Part shown: piece by piece, positions 25,912 to 34,056 of the stretch | Layout: the number at the start of each line of letters is the position of its first letter | How positions within the stretch are numbered: the first letter of the stretch is position 1 | Assembly (NCBI GenBank): GCA_902632275.1 | Contig: CACPBW010000007.1 | Location: forward strand, 1-34,056 | DNA length: 34,056 nt | DNA from: an uncultured Pelagibacteraceae bacterium | GTDB taxonomy: Bacteria; Pseudomonadota; Alphaproteobacteria; Pelagibacterales; Pelagibacteraceae | Direction: 5' to 3' | The notes under the pieces: generated by a model | Database searches by the model: none | The model's input: only the letters and a program-made list of their open reading frames with translations | What the model was told of the DNA's origin: nothing | Position numbers and translations under genes: made by a program

Positions 25912-28307
25912 GAACAAATTTTAAATTATTTTTTTTGTTTATTTTAATTTATTTTAATTTTCAATTAAATTTGAAATCAGATGACTTCTATTTTGAGGGT
26001 CAAGAAATTCAAATTTTAAATGAAGGTAATAAACTTTTATCAAAAAAAGGAGTAAAAATAACTAGCAATGACGATCTTGTATTCAAAGGAAATGAGTTTG
26101 AATATGATAAATTACTGCAAGAGCTCATCTTAAGTGACAATGTGATAATAATTGATAGCAAAAAAAATATTAAAATAAAAACCAATAAATTGATATATCT
26201 CAAAAAGGACCAAAAAATTTTGACCCAAGATTTAACCAATATCAATATTAAAGATAAATATATTATTAAATCTGAAAATATAATTTTTGACAGAAGTAAA
26301 GGAATTTTAAGCTCTGATAATAATACCTCAATCAAGGATGAGTTTAACAATGAATTAATATCGAGTGAATTTAAATTTTTTGTTCAAGAAGAATTAATTA
26401 AAGCAAAAGATGTAAAAATTATAGATGAAATGGGAAATAAAACTTCACTTGTAAATTTTTTTGGTAATTTAAATGAAAACCAATTTTTTGGGAAAGATGT
26501 TAAAATAAATTTTGATAAAAAATCTCTTGGAAATATTGAAAATGATCCTAGGTTATATGGAAATACTATTTCCTCTAACAAAAATATATCTAAAATTTCA
26601 AAAGGAGTTTTCACCACATGTAAAAAGGATGATAAATGTCCGCCTTGGGAAATATCTGCCAAAGAAATTATACATGATAAAAATAAAAAAATTATAAACT
26701 ATAAAAATGCTTGGCTTCAAATTTACGACAAACCAGTTTTTTACTTTCCTAAATTTTTTCATCCTGATCCTACAGTAAAAAGACAAACAGGTTTTTTAAT
26801 ACCTACGCTTTCTGACTCCGGAAATACTGGTTCTTCATTGACAATTCCTTATTTTAAAGTCTTAGCAATTAATAAAGATCTTACACTTAAACCAAGAATC
26901 TATGCTAACAATAATATTCTAATTCAAAATGAATATAGACATGTTGAAAAAAATTCTAGTCATATTTTAGATTTAGGAATATTTACCTCAGAGCTAAACA
27001 ATAATGAAGAGACCTCAAAATCTCATTTTTTCTCAAATTCAAAAATTAATTTTAAAAATAATTTTTTTGAAAATGCAAATTTAGAAATTAATTTAGAACA
27101 GGTTTCTAATGATACTTATCTAAAAAAATTTCAGCCAACCTCTGCATTAATTACCAATGAAAATGTAATGCACAGTTTTTTTAAAATTGATGGATATAAT
27201 ACAGATACTTCTCTTTCAGTAGAATTAGAAGTATTTGAAGATTTAACAAAACCTAATAGTGATAGATACGAGTTTGTTTATCCTAATATAAATTTTTCAA
27301 AAAAATTAATTTACGAAAATATTCCTGGATCTTTTGATTTATCTTCAAATTTATATCAAAGTCAATTTGATACAAATAAATATACAAAAAGTTTATCGAC
27401 AGATTTAATGTTTAATGCAGATACCAAATTTAATAAATACGGATTGGTAAAAGATTTTCAAATTCTCTTTAAAAACCCAAATAAAATAAATAAGACTGGC
27501 ACGAACAATGAAAGCGATACTGACTCAAAATTATTAACAAAATTAAAATATTCTCTAAGTTATCCATTAATAAAACAGGGTAAAATTTATGACAAATTAA
27601 TAAAACCTAGTTTATCCTTTAGGTTTAGCCCAAATAACACAAAAAACATGTCTAATGAAGACAGGGTTATGAATACAAATAATATTAATTCTTTTAATAG
27701 AGTTTCTGTTGATGATGGTATTGAAGGTGGGCAATCTTTAACTGCTGGGGTAGATTATAGATTAAAAAACAAAAGCGGTGAAGATAAATTATCTTTAAAT
27801 TTAGCCCAAGTTTATAGAGATAAAGAAAATCCAGATTTACCCAAAAATAGCTCATTAAATAATAAATATTCAGACATTATTGGAAGTATTAAATTTAATG
27901 TTTTTGATAATTTAAATTTTAATTATGATTTTATTGCAGATAATAATTTAAATAAAATTAATTATAATTCTCTTAATGCAAATATTAGTGTGAATAATTT
28001 TGTAACAAGTTTTCAATATCTCGAAGAAAGAGCAGAAATAGGTACCAAAAACTACATTAAGAATCAAACTAAATATTCTTTTGATGAAAATAATAGTATT
28101 AGCTTTTCTACTAGAGAAAATAGAGAATTAGATATGACTGAGTTCTATAACTTAGTTTATCAATACGAAAATGACTGCTTAAAAGCTGCATTGGAGTACA
28201 ACAAAAATTTTTATAGTGATAACGATGTGAAACCAGAAGAAGAACTTTTATTTACATTAACAATTGTCCCTTTTTCAAAAATTAGCTCTACTAATATAAA
28301 TAAGTAA
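25908..28307 (+). CDS. lptD: LPS-assembly outer-membrane protein LptD
   Basis: The outer-membrane barrel that, with LptE, inserts LPS into the outer leaflet. The 799 residues start with a signal peptide (FKLFFLFILIYFNFQL), then an LptA-like jellyroll (about 25-215). The LptD signature TTCKKDDKCPPWEISA (about 237-252) comes next, with PVFYFPKFFHPDPTVKRQTGFLIP at the start of the barrel. The rest is rich in alternating beta strands and ends with the family's C-terminal block CLKAALEYNKNFYSDNDVKPEEELLFTL. Cys residues in the signature and near the C-terminus suggest the known LptD disulfides. Being next to its permeases and to surA, whose product folds it, makes the assignment firm. Confidence 0.95.
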   Translation: MRTNFKLFFLFILIYFNFQLNLKSDDFYFEGQEIQILNEGNKLLSKKGVKITSNDDLVFKGNEFEYDKLLQELILSDNVIIIDSKKNIKIKTNKLIYLKKDQKILTQDLTNINIKDKYIIKSENIIFDRSKGILSSDNNTSIKDEFNNELISSEFKFFVQEELIKAKDVKIIDEMGNKTSLVNFFGNLNENQFFGKDVKINFDKKSLGNIENDPRLYGNTISSNKNISKISKGVFTTCKKDDKCPPWEISAKEIIHDKNKKIINYKNAWLQIYDKPVFYFPKFFHPDPTVKRQTGFLIPTLSDSGNTGSSLTIPYFKVLAINKDLTLKPRIYANNNILIQNEYRHVEKNSSHILDLGIFTSELNNNEETSKSHFFSNSKINFKNNFFENANLEINLEQVSNDTYLKKFQPTSALITNENVMHSFFKIDGYNTDTSLSVELEVFEDLTKPNSDRYEFVYPNINFSKKLIYENIPGSFDLSSNLYQSQFDTNKYTKSLSTDLMFNADTKFNKYGLVKDFQILFKNPNKINKTGTNNESDTDSKLLTKLKYSLSYPLIKQGKIYDKLIKPSLSFRFSPNNTKNMSNEDRVMNTNNINSFNRVSVDDGIEGGQSLTAGVDYRLKNKSGEDKLSLNLAQVYRDKENPDLPKNSSLNNKYSDIIGSIKFNVFDNLNFNYDFIADNNLNKINYNSLNANISVNNFVTSFQYLEERAEIGTKNYIKNQTKYSFDENNSISFSTRENRELDMTEFYNLVYQYENDCLKAALEYNKNFYSDNDVKPEEELLFTLTIVPFSKISSTNINK

Positions 28308-29242
28308 TGAAAAAATTTAATATTTTATTTATTATAATAATTTTTATTTTAAATTTTGAAAATACTTACTCAGAAAGTGTATCTATCGTCTATACTGTTG
28401 ATAACGAGCCGATTACAAGTGTTCAAATTAAAAACGAAATTACATATTTAAAACTTATTAATAAAAATTTAGAAAAAATGGAAGATAAATCATTAGTAGT
28501 TTATGCTTCAAAATCAATTTTAAGAGAAAAAATTAAAGAAGTTGAGATATCAAAATATTTTAAATTTGGATTAAATGATGAATTAGTTTCTCAAAATGTG
28601 GAAAATTTGTACAAATCAATTGGGTTAAATAATAAAGATGAATTTAGTAATTTATTAAAAAATTTAAACCTAAATAAAAGTTTCATTAAAAAAAAAATAG
28701 AAATTGAACTACTTTGGAATAGACTAATTTATGAGAAATTTAAAAATAAACTTTCAATTAATAACGATCAAATTAAAAAAGATCTGGAGTCCCGAATTAT
28801 GAATGAATCCAAAGAAATTATAGAATATAAATTATCAGAAATTTTATTTACAGTTAGCTCTAAAGACAAAGCTAAAGAAGAAATAGAAAAGATTAAAAAA
28901 AGTATTAATGATATAGGTTTTGAAAATACTGCTATTATATATAGTTTATCTAACACTGCAGGCACAGGAGGAAATATTGGCTGGATAAAAGAAACCCAGC
29001 TTTCTAAAAAAATATTAGAAAATATTGAAAATCTTAAGTTTGATGAAATTAGTGAGATAATAGATGTTTCATCTGGGAAATTAATTTTGATACTGAGAGA
29101 TAAGAGAAGTGTAAAAGAAGAAATCTCATTTGAGAAAGAATTTGAAAAATCTCTTTTAGCTGAGAGAAATAAACAATTAAATCAGTTTTCGTCAATATAC
29201 TTTAAAAAGGTTGAGTTAAATACTAAAATAAATGAAAAATAA
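28307..29242 (+). CDS. surA: Periplasmic chaperone/peptidyl-prolyl isomerase SurA
   Basis: SurA escorts outer-membrane proteins, LptD among them, through the periplasm. The 311 residues have a signal peptide (FNILFIIIIFILNF), an N-terminal SurA domain (VDNEPITSVQIKNEITYLKL, about 30-170) and one parvulin-type domain (about 176-275: KLSEILFTVSSKDKAKEEIE, then GTGGNIGWI). E. coli SurA has 428 residues and two parvulin domains, so one is absent here, as is common in alphaproteobacteria. The start overlaps the lptD stop by one base (TAATG) and the end overlaps pdxA by 11 bases. Confidence 0.9.
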   Translation: MKKFNILFIIIIFILNFENTYSESVSIVYTVDNEPITSVQIKNEITYLKLINKNLEKMEDKSLVVYASKSILREKIKEVEISKYFKFGLNDELVSQNVENLYKSIGLNNKDEFSNLLKNLNLNKSFIKKKIEIELLWNRLIYEKFKNKLSINNDQIKKDLESRIMNESKEIIEYKLSEILFTVSSKDKAKEEIEKIKKSINDIGFENTAIIYSLSNTAGTGGNIGWIKETQLSKKILENIENLKFDEISEIIDVSSGKLILILRDKRSVKEEISFEKEFEKSLLAERNKQLNQFSSIYFKKVELNTKINEK

Positions 29243-30212
29243 ACCTATTATTTTAGTTGGAGGCGAACCCTATAGTATTTTTTTTGAAATTTTCTTCAAA
29301 TCACTTAAAAAAACAAAAATAAAAAATATAAGAAATCCAATAATATTAATTGCTTCAAAAAAACTACTTGTAGCTCAAATGAAGGTGTTGAAGTACAAAT
29401 TTAAAATAGTTGATGTAAGTTTGGAGGATATAAATTCAAGTAAAATAAATAATAAACAAATAAATATTATAAACGTAAATTTTAAATTTAGAAAAGCTTT
29501 TGATAAAATTTCATCTAAATCAAATATATATATAGAAGAATGTAGTAATATTGCTTTAAAATTAATTAATAAAACATCTTCAAAAGTCTTAATAAATGGA
29601 CCGATTTCAAAAAAATTTTTTTTAAAAAACAAATATCCTGGTATGACAGAATTTTTTGCATCAAAATTAGGAAAAAAAAATAAAGAAGTTATGTTGATAT
29701 ATAACAAAAAAAATTCTGTAAGCCCTGTGACAACACATTTTCCTCTTAAAAAAATTTTCAATAAAATTACTATAAAGAGAATAGTTTCCAATGTTAAAAC
29801 CATACATAATTTTTATAGAAGATATTTAAATAAATCTCCATGTTTTGCGATAACAGGTTTAAATCCTCATAATGAGAGTTTTGAGAAATTTAATGAAGAA
29901 GAAAAAATAATTATCCCAGCTATTAAAAAACTTAAAAATAATAAAATAAATATAAATGGCCCTTTTCCTTCAGATACAATATTTTTAAAGAATAATTTAG
30001 AAAAATTTGATGTTGTTGTAGGAATGTATCATGATCAAGTATTGGCACCAATTAAATCAATTTATAGTTTTGAGGCAATCAATATTACTTTGGGTTTACC
30101 TTTTTTAAGAATAACGCCTGATCATGGACCTAATACATCTATGCTTGGTAAAAACAAATCAAATCCTCTCAGCTTAATTAAAACTTTTGAATTTGCAGAA
30201 AAAATAAAGTGA
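29232..30212 (+). CDS. pdxA: 4-hydroxythreonine-4-phosphate dehydrogenase
   Basis: An NAD-dependent, metal-binding enzyme of pyridoxal-phosphate synthesis (the DXP-dependent route). The 326 residues include PISKKFFLKNKYPGMTEFFA, the metal-ligand histidines in TTHFPLKKI, LNPHNESF and GMYHDQVLAPIKS, then FPSDTIF and TPDHGPNTSM near the end. The order lptD-surA-pdxA-rsmA is the same as in E. coli. The stop overlaps the GTG start of rsmA by four bases (GTGA). Confidence 0.96.
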   Translation: MKNKPIILVGGEPYSIFFEIFFKSLKKTKIKNIRNPIILIASKKLLVAQMKVLKYKFKIVDVSLEDINSSKINNKQINIINVNFKFRKAFDKISSKSNIYIEECSNIALKLINKTSSKVLINGPISKKFFLKNKYPGMTEFFASKLGKKNKEVMLIYNKKNSVSPVTTHFPLKKIFNKITIKRIVSNVKTIHNFYRRYLNKSPCFAITGLNPHNESFEKFNEEEKIIIPAIKKLKNNKININGPFPSDTIFLKNNLEKFDVVVGMYHDQVLAPIKSIYSFEAINITLGLPFLRITPDHGPNTSMLGKNKSNPLSLIKTFEFAEKIK

Positions 30213-30991
30213 ATTTAAAACCTAACAAAAGTCTTGGTCAAAATTTTATTATTGATCAAAATATGATTAAGAAAATAGTAGATTGTGTATCAATTAATCA
30301 TGAAAATGAAATATTAGAAATTGGTGCAGGAACAGGAAATTTGACTGATTTTCTAATTAAAAAAAATCCAAAAAAAATTTATTTAGTTGAGAAAGATAAA
30401 AATTTAACTCAGATTTTAAGAGATAAATTTGGCGAAAAAACTCAAGTTTTTAACGAGGATATTCTTAAATTTTCTAAAAGTAATTTGCTTACTAATAACT
30501 CCATAATTTTTGGTAATCTTCCATATAATATTTCTTCTCAAATCTTGACAAAATTTATTTATCATTCTGAGATATTTAAATTTAAAATGTTAGTATTCAT
30601 GTTCCAAAAAGAACTTGCTGACAGAATAATTGCACAAACTAATAGTTCAAATTATGGAAGATTATCAATAATAAGTAGATGGAAATTCAATATTAGAAAG
30701 GCTTTTGATATTAACCCAAACTGTTTTTTTCCAAAACCCAAAATTAAAAGTACACTATTAATTTTTACTCATAAAAATAAAATATTTAAATTTCATAACC
30801 CACAAACATTAGAAAAAGTAACAAGGATTTTTTTTAACCAGAGAAGAAAAAAAATTAAAAAACAGTTTAATTCATTATTTTATAAGAATTTAGAAATAAG
30901 TAATAAATTAAATATTGATTTAAACTTAAGACCTCAAAATCTTACTCCTGAACATTACTTTAATTTAGCACAAGAACTTGAAAAACTATGA
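30209..30991 (+). CDS. rsmA: 16S rRNA dimethyladenosine transferase (KsgA)
   Basis: Dimethylates the two adjacent adenines near the 3' end of 16S rRNA during small-subunit assembly. The 260 residues start with [11 protein letters not shown], have the SAM-binding loop EIGAGTGNL (37-45) and the catalytic NLPYNISS (103-110), then a C-terminal helical domain with [13 protein letters not shown]. The start is a GTG at 30209 inside the pdxA stop, chosen because it gives the conserved N-terminus. It is the last gene of the lptF operon and overlaps convergent gmk by 6 bases. Confidence 0.96.
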   Translation: MNLKPNKSLGQNFIIDQNMIKKIVDCVSINHENEILEIGAGTGNLTDFLIKKNPKKIYLVEKDKNLTQILRDKFGEKTQVFNEDILKFSKSNLLTNNSIIFGNLPYNISSQILTKFIYHSEIFKFKMLVFMFQKELADRIIAQTNSSNYGRLSIISRWKFNIRKAFDINPNCFFPKPKIKSTLLIFTHKNKIFKFHNPQTLEKVTRIFFNQRRKKIKKQFNSLFYKNLEISNKLNIDLNLRPQNLTPEHYFNLAQELEKL

Positions 30992-31621
30992 AGTTAGTTT
31001 TTTCACATGCTCCGCTATAAATTCTTTATTATATGAAACTTCTTTTTTAACTAAAATGCTATTATCAATAACATTGGATATTTCTTTATAACATTTATCT
31101 AAATCATCATTTATCACTACATAATCATAATCGACCCAATGTTTTATATCGCTATAAAATTCTTTCATACGTTCAGATACAATTAATTTATCTTTCATAT
31201 CTCTATTTGAGAGTCTTTTTTGCAAAACTTCTCTACTTGGTGGTAAAACAAAGAAAGAAAATATCTCAAATTTAATATCCTTAGATTTAATTTGTTTACT
31301 ACCTTGCCAATCAATATCAAATAAGACGTTTTTACCATTTTCCAAATTCTGATATACTGGAGTTTTAGTGGTTCCATAAAGATTATTAAATACTCTTGCA
31401 AATTCTAAAAACTCATTTTGTTTAATCATATTTTCAAATTTTTTCTGACTAACAAAATAATAGTCTTTTCCCTCTATTTCATTACTTCTTGGATTTCTTG
31501 TCGTGTGAGATATTGAGATTGTAAAATTTTCTTTTTTAGAGAATAAATCTACTAATGTGGTTTTTCCAGCGCCTGATGGAGATGAAAATATAAATATAGA
31601 TCCATCAGTCTTTAGAGACAT
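30986..31621 (-). CDS. gmk: Guanylate kinase
   Basis: Phosphorylates GMP to GDP. The 211 residues have the P-loop [11 protein letters not shown] (13-23), the GMP-binding [19 protein letters not shown] and [14 protein letters not shown], and the lid region SNRDMKD. It lies 12 bases downstream of acpP on the same strand. In many alphaproteobacteria fabF, mltG and yicC lie between acpP and gmk; they are not here. Confidence 0.96.
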   Translation of the reverse strand: MSLKTDGSIFIFSSPSGAGKTTLVDLFSKKENFTISISHTTRNPRSNEIEGKDYYFVSQKKFENMIKQNEFLEFARVFNNLYGTTKTPVYQNLENGKNVLFDIDWQGSKQIKSKDIKFEIFSFFVLPPSREVLQKRLSNRDMKDKLIVSERMKEFYSDIKHWVDYDYVVINDDLDKCYKEISNVIDNSILVKKEVSYNKEFIAEHVKKLTS

Positions 31622-31633
31622 TGCTTAAAAAAA

Positions 31634-31873
31634 TTAATTGCTCTTACTTTCTATGAATTTAATTGCGTCTCCAACAGTAAGTATTTTTTCTGCTTCACTA
31701 TCGGATATTTCAGATCCAAATTCTTCTTCGAAAGCCATCACTAATTCAACAGTATCTAAGCTATCAGCACCTAAATCGTCTATAAAACTAGACTCCTCTG
31801 TTACTTTCGCCTCTTCTATACCTAAGTGATCTGCAACTATTTTTTTTACTTTGCTTGAAACTTCTTCTGACAT
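31634..31873 (-). CDS. acpP: Acyl carrier protein
   Basis: The fatty-acid carrier. The 79 acidic residues contain the phosphopantetheine site Ser38 in [20 protein letters not shown]. It is preceded by a clear ribosome binding site (AAGGA, 31883-31879, five bases from the ATG) and its own promoter, both rare in this window and consistent with high expression. It follows fabG after 48 bases. Confidence 0.98.
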   Translation of the reverse strand: MSEEVSSKVKKIVADHLGIEEAKVTEESSFIDDLGADSLDTVELVMAFEEEFGSEISDSEAEKILTVGDAIKFIESKSN

Positions 31874-31897
31874 CTTATTCCTTTTGTTATAATTTCG

Positions 31898-31925
31898 TCT
31901 ATAAATTAATAATTGACTTTGTCAA
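31898..31925 (-). promoter_or_regulatory. acpP promoter
   Basis: On the minus strand there is a perfect -35 TTGACA (31925-31920), a 16-base spacer and TATAGA (31903-31898). Transcription would start near 31891, leaving a leader of about 18 bases that holds the AAGGA ribosome binding site. The -35 hexamer overlaps the fabG stop codon (31924-31922). An alternative -10 is TATAAC at 31891-31886. Confidence 0.6.
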
Positions 31926-32653
31926 GCCATATACATGCCTCCATTAACATGTATTGTTTCACCTGTTATATAAGATGAGGCCTCGGAAGATAAAAATGCA
32001 ACAGTATTAGAAACGTCCTCACCCGTTCCTAAACGATTCATTGGAATTCTGGACGTGAGTTCCGATTTAATTTGTTCAGAGATACTATCGGTCATTTTTG
32101 TTTGTATAAAACCAGGGGAAACACAATTAATTGTAATATTTTTTTTTGCATATTCTATAGCTAAGCTTTTAGACATGGCAACAATACCAGCTTTTGAGGC
32201 AGAGTAGTTAACTTGACCAATATTACCTGTATGACCAACTATTGATGTTATGTTTACAACTCTACCAAATTTATTTTTAAGCATTTTTTTAATTGCGAAT
32301 TTACATAAATAGAAAGTTGAGGTTAAATTAACATCTATTACTTTTTGCCATTCTTCATTTTTCATCCTTAGAGATAAATTATCTTTAGTCACTCCAGCAT
32401 TATTAACTAGTATATCTAGGCCGTTCATGCTTGAATATATTTTATCAATAAATTCTTCGATTTTCTCATGTTTTGATATATCAAATTGTTCAGTTAATAA
32501 ATTGGGATATTTACTCTTCAGTGAATCTAATTTTTCTGCGTTTGTACCAGTTCCCAGTACTGTTGCATCTAATGATAAAAAATTATTCACAATTGCACCC
32601 CCTATTCCACCAGTTGCTCCTGTTACTAAAATTTTTTTTCCTTTAAAGCTCAT
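31922..32653 (-). CDS. fabG: 3-oxoacyl-ACP reductase FabG
   Basis: NADPH-dependent reduction of 3-ketoacyl-ACP in fatty-acid elongation. The 243-residue short-chain dehydrogenase shows TGATGGIGGAI (11-21), NNAGVTKD (84-91) and the catalytic triad Ser137, Tyr150 and Lys154 (YSASK). FabG length and the neighbours fabD and acpP support this over other SDR enzymes. Its start overlaps the fabD stop by 11 bases. Confidence 0.96.
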   Translation of the reverse strand: MSFKGKKILVTGATGGIGGAIVNNFLSLDATVLGTGTNAEKLDSLKSKYPNLLTEQFDISKHEKIEEFIDKIYSSMNGLDILVNNAGVTKDNLSLRMKNEEWQKVIDVNLTSTFYLCKFAIKKMLKNKFGRVVNITSIVGHTGNIGQVNYSASKAGIVAMSKSLAIEYAKKNITINCVSPGFIQTKMTDSISEQIKSELTSRIPMNRLGTGEDVSNTVAFLSSEASSYITGETIHVNGGMYMA

Positions 32654-33581
32654 AATTATTTTTTAATATAGTTATATCCTCTTCACTATTAATTGCATTA
32701 AGTTTTATATTTTTATCAATTCTTTTAACTAAACCCGATAATACTTTGCCTGGTCCAATTTCGATAAAACCTTTAGTGCCATTTTCTATCATATATTTTA
32801 TACTTTCTCTCCATTTTACTCGGCTCTCTATTTGGCTGACCAGTAGTTTTTTTATATCTTCAGGATCATTCATTGGTTTTCCAGTAACGTTAGATATAAG
32901 AATTTTATTTGTTGTATTAATATTTAAATTTTTAATGTTGCTCTTCATTACTTCTGTTGCTTTTTCCATTAGTTCACAATGGAAAGGAGCGCTTACAGGT
33001 AAAGAAATATTTTTAATTGAATTTTTTTTCAAGTCCAAACTTAGTTTTTCCAAATCATTTTTTTTTCCACTTAGAACTAATTGACCATCAGAATTATCAT
33101 TAGCTATATAACATTTATACTTATTTTTATTTTGTTCTAATAAATTTTCAACAAACTCAATTTTTGAACCAAGAACTGCAATCATCCCACCTTCACCTTT
33201 TGGAACTGATGATTGCATTGCTTTACCTCTTATTTTGAGAATTTTTATAGTATCTTCAAAATTTATAAATCCTGCTGAATTAAGAGCTGTATATTCTCCT
33301 AAGGAGTGCCCCGCATAAAAAAGGTTTTTTGAAACGTTAAACTGAAATTCTCTCGTTAACAGTGTAAAAATTGCATGGCTAACTAAAAAAATTGCTGGTT
33401 GTGTATTTTCTGTTAAGTTAAGTTCTTCTTTTGGTCCTTCAAATATAAGTTTAGATATAGGAAAATTTAAAATTTCATCCGCACTTTTAAAAATATTTTT
33501 TACAACATCAAATTTATTATAAAATTCTTTACACATACCAACAGATTGCGAGCCTTGGCCTGGAAATATCAAAGAAAACAT
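32643..33581 (-). CDS. fabD: Malonyl-CoA:ACP transacylase FabD
   Basis: Loads malonyl onto ACP. The 312 residues have FPGQGSQSVGM (6-16), the nucleophile Ser93 in GHSLGEY, the catalytic His201 in VSAPFHCELM and GPGKVLSGL near the C-terminus. It is the first gene of fabD-fabG-acpP-gmk, divergent from rpsF with 78 bases between. Confidence 0.97.
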   Translation of the reverse strand: MFSLIFPGQGSQSVGMCKEFYNKFDVVKNIFKSADEILNFPISKLIFEGPKEELNLTENTQPAIFLVSHAIFTLLTREFQFNVSKNLFYAGHSLGEYTALNSAGFINFEDTIKILKIRGKAMQSSVPKGEGGMIAVLGSKIEFVENLLEQNKNKYKCYIANDNSDGQLVLSGKKNDLEKLSLDLKKNSIKNISLPVSAPFHCELMEKATEVMKSNIKNLNINTTNKILISNVTGKPMNDPEDIKKLLVSQIESRVKWRESIKYMIENGTKGFIEIGPGKVLSGLVKRIDKNIKLNAINSEEDITILKNNYEL

Positions 33582-33621
33582 ATAATTATATTTAAGTTTT
33601 TTTGTATTGTAATTAAAGAAT

Positions 33622-33627
33622 TATAAT
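33622..33627 (+). promoter_or_regulatory. -10 element of the rpsF promoter
   Basis: A perfect TATAAT, with a start about at 33634 and a leader of about 26 bases before the rpsF ATG. The -35 is poor: TTTTTG at 33599-33604 with 17 bases of spacing is the best fit. It sits in the 78-base gap between divergent fabD and rpsF. Confidence 0.5.
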
Positions 33628-33659
33628 AGTATATCCTCAGTTTTTATTAAATAATACTT

Positions 33660-34028
33660 ATGAACTTATACGAGCATACAATAGTTGCAAGGCAAGATAC
33701 AAGTGCCACACAAATAAAACAACTTACCGAGAAATATTCAAATATAGTAACTAAAAATAAGGGTGAAATAGTACAAACTCAAAATTGGGGTCTTTTAAAT
33801 TTAGCTTATATGATAAATAAAAATAAAAAAGGTAATTATATTCATTTCAAAATTAAGGGTCCCTCAAGTATAATTTTAGACTTAGAGAAAAATGAGCGTA
33901 TGGATAAAAACTTACTAAGATACATGACTGTAAAAGTAAAAAAATTTGACCTAGAATCTAATTACTTTTCTAGTAAAGATACAACTGAAATGGAAAACGA
34001 TAATTTCTCTAAAAAGATTAAAAATTAA
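33660..34028 (+). CDS. rpsF: 30S ribosomal protein S6
   Basis: The 122 residues start NLYEHTIVARQDTS and show IVTKNKGEIVQTQNWGLLNLAY and KNKKGNYIHFKIKG, typical of S6, with DKNLLRYMTVKV near the end of the domain and a short charged tail. The stop overlaps the next ATG by one base (TAATG). The next gene in the usual order is rpsR. Confidence 0.97.
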   Translation: MNLYEHTIVARQDTSATQIKQLTEKYSNIVTKNKGEIVQTQNWGLLNLAYMINKNKKGNYIHFKIKGPSSIILDLEKNERMDKNLLRYMTVKVKKFDLESNYFSSKDTTEMENDNFSKKIKN

Positions 34029-34056
34029 TGCAAAAAAAAAGAAATAATAAGAAAAA
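34028..34056 (+). CDS. rpsR: Probable 30S ribosomal protein S18, first codons only
   Basis: An ATG at 34028 overlaps the rpsF stop by one base and opens a frame reading MQKKRNNKK to the window edge, with no stop. A Lys/Arg-rich start right after rpsF fits S18 (rpsF-rpsR-rplI order), but only nine codons are visible, so the name rests on position. Confidence 0.6.

Noticed and set aside
1..34056. A hidden mobile element, CRISPR array, toxin-antitoxin pair or defence system.
   Set aside because: All coding space is accounted for by core or conserved families, base use is uniform, and no repeats of the right form or tRNA-type attachment site were seen.

Overview
The window looks like a stretch of core chromosome from a streamlined, very AT-rich alphaproteobacterium, most probably SAR11 (Pelagibacterales). 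The reasons are the G+C content (judged by eye to be below 30%), Lys/Asn/Ile-rich proteins, almost no intergenic DNA, many 1- to 38-nt gene overlaps, and alphaproteobacterial marker families (NDUFA12, DUF2155, HdaA, IscR-SufB). I see no mobile element, prophage, CRISPR array, tRNA or rRNA. No stretch over 300 bases lacks a gene.

Layout. (1) 1-1263: an iscR-sufB operon on the minus strand, cut by the left edge, with a site that fits the E. coli type 1 IscR operator consensus at every position. (2) 1347-4379: alpha/beta hydrolase (+), anmK (-), tyrS (+). (3) 4376-9973, minus strand: class A penicillin-binding protein, then prfB (RF2) with a programmed +1 frameshift, then an AsmA-like envelope protein. 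(4) 10060-14969: RNase E/G (+), thiS-thiG (-), aroQ-accB-accC (+). (5) 14966-20180: NDUFA12 and DUF2155 (-), a stand-alone TSCPD-domain protein related to the C-terminus of B12-dependent ribonucleotide reductase (+), then a DUF2066-like protein, hda and aspS (-). (6) 20192-23630: purM-purN (+) and pepA-ndk (-). (7) 23714-30991, plus strand: a tightly overlapped lptF-lptG-lptD-surA-pdxA-rsmA operon for LPS export, outer-membrane protein folding, vitamin B6 and 16S rRNA methylation. (8) 30986-33581, minus strand: fabD-fabG-acpP-gmk. (9) 33660-34056: rpsF and the first codons of what is probably rpsR.

The genes are mostly housekeeping: envelope assembly, fatty-acid initiation and chain extension, translation, purine, thiamine and B6 synthesis, and Fe-S cluster assembly. 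I found no convincing undescribed system. The points most worth a second look are the IscR operator, the intact RF2 frameshift signal, the missing Zn-link cysteines in RNase E/G, the orphan ribonucleotide-reductase-type TSCPD protein, and the fact that all seven convergent gene junctions lie between an 8-nt overlap and a 4-nt gap, leaving no room for intrinsic terminators.
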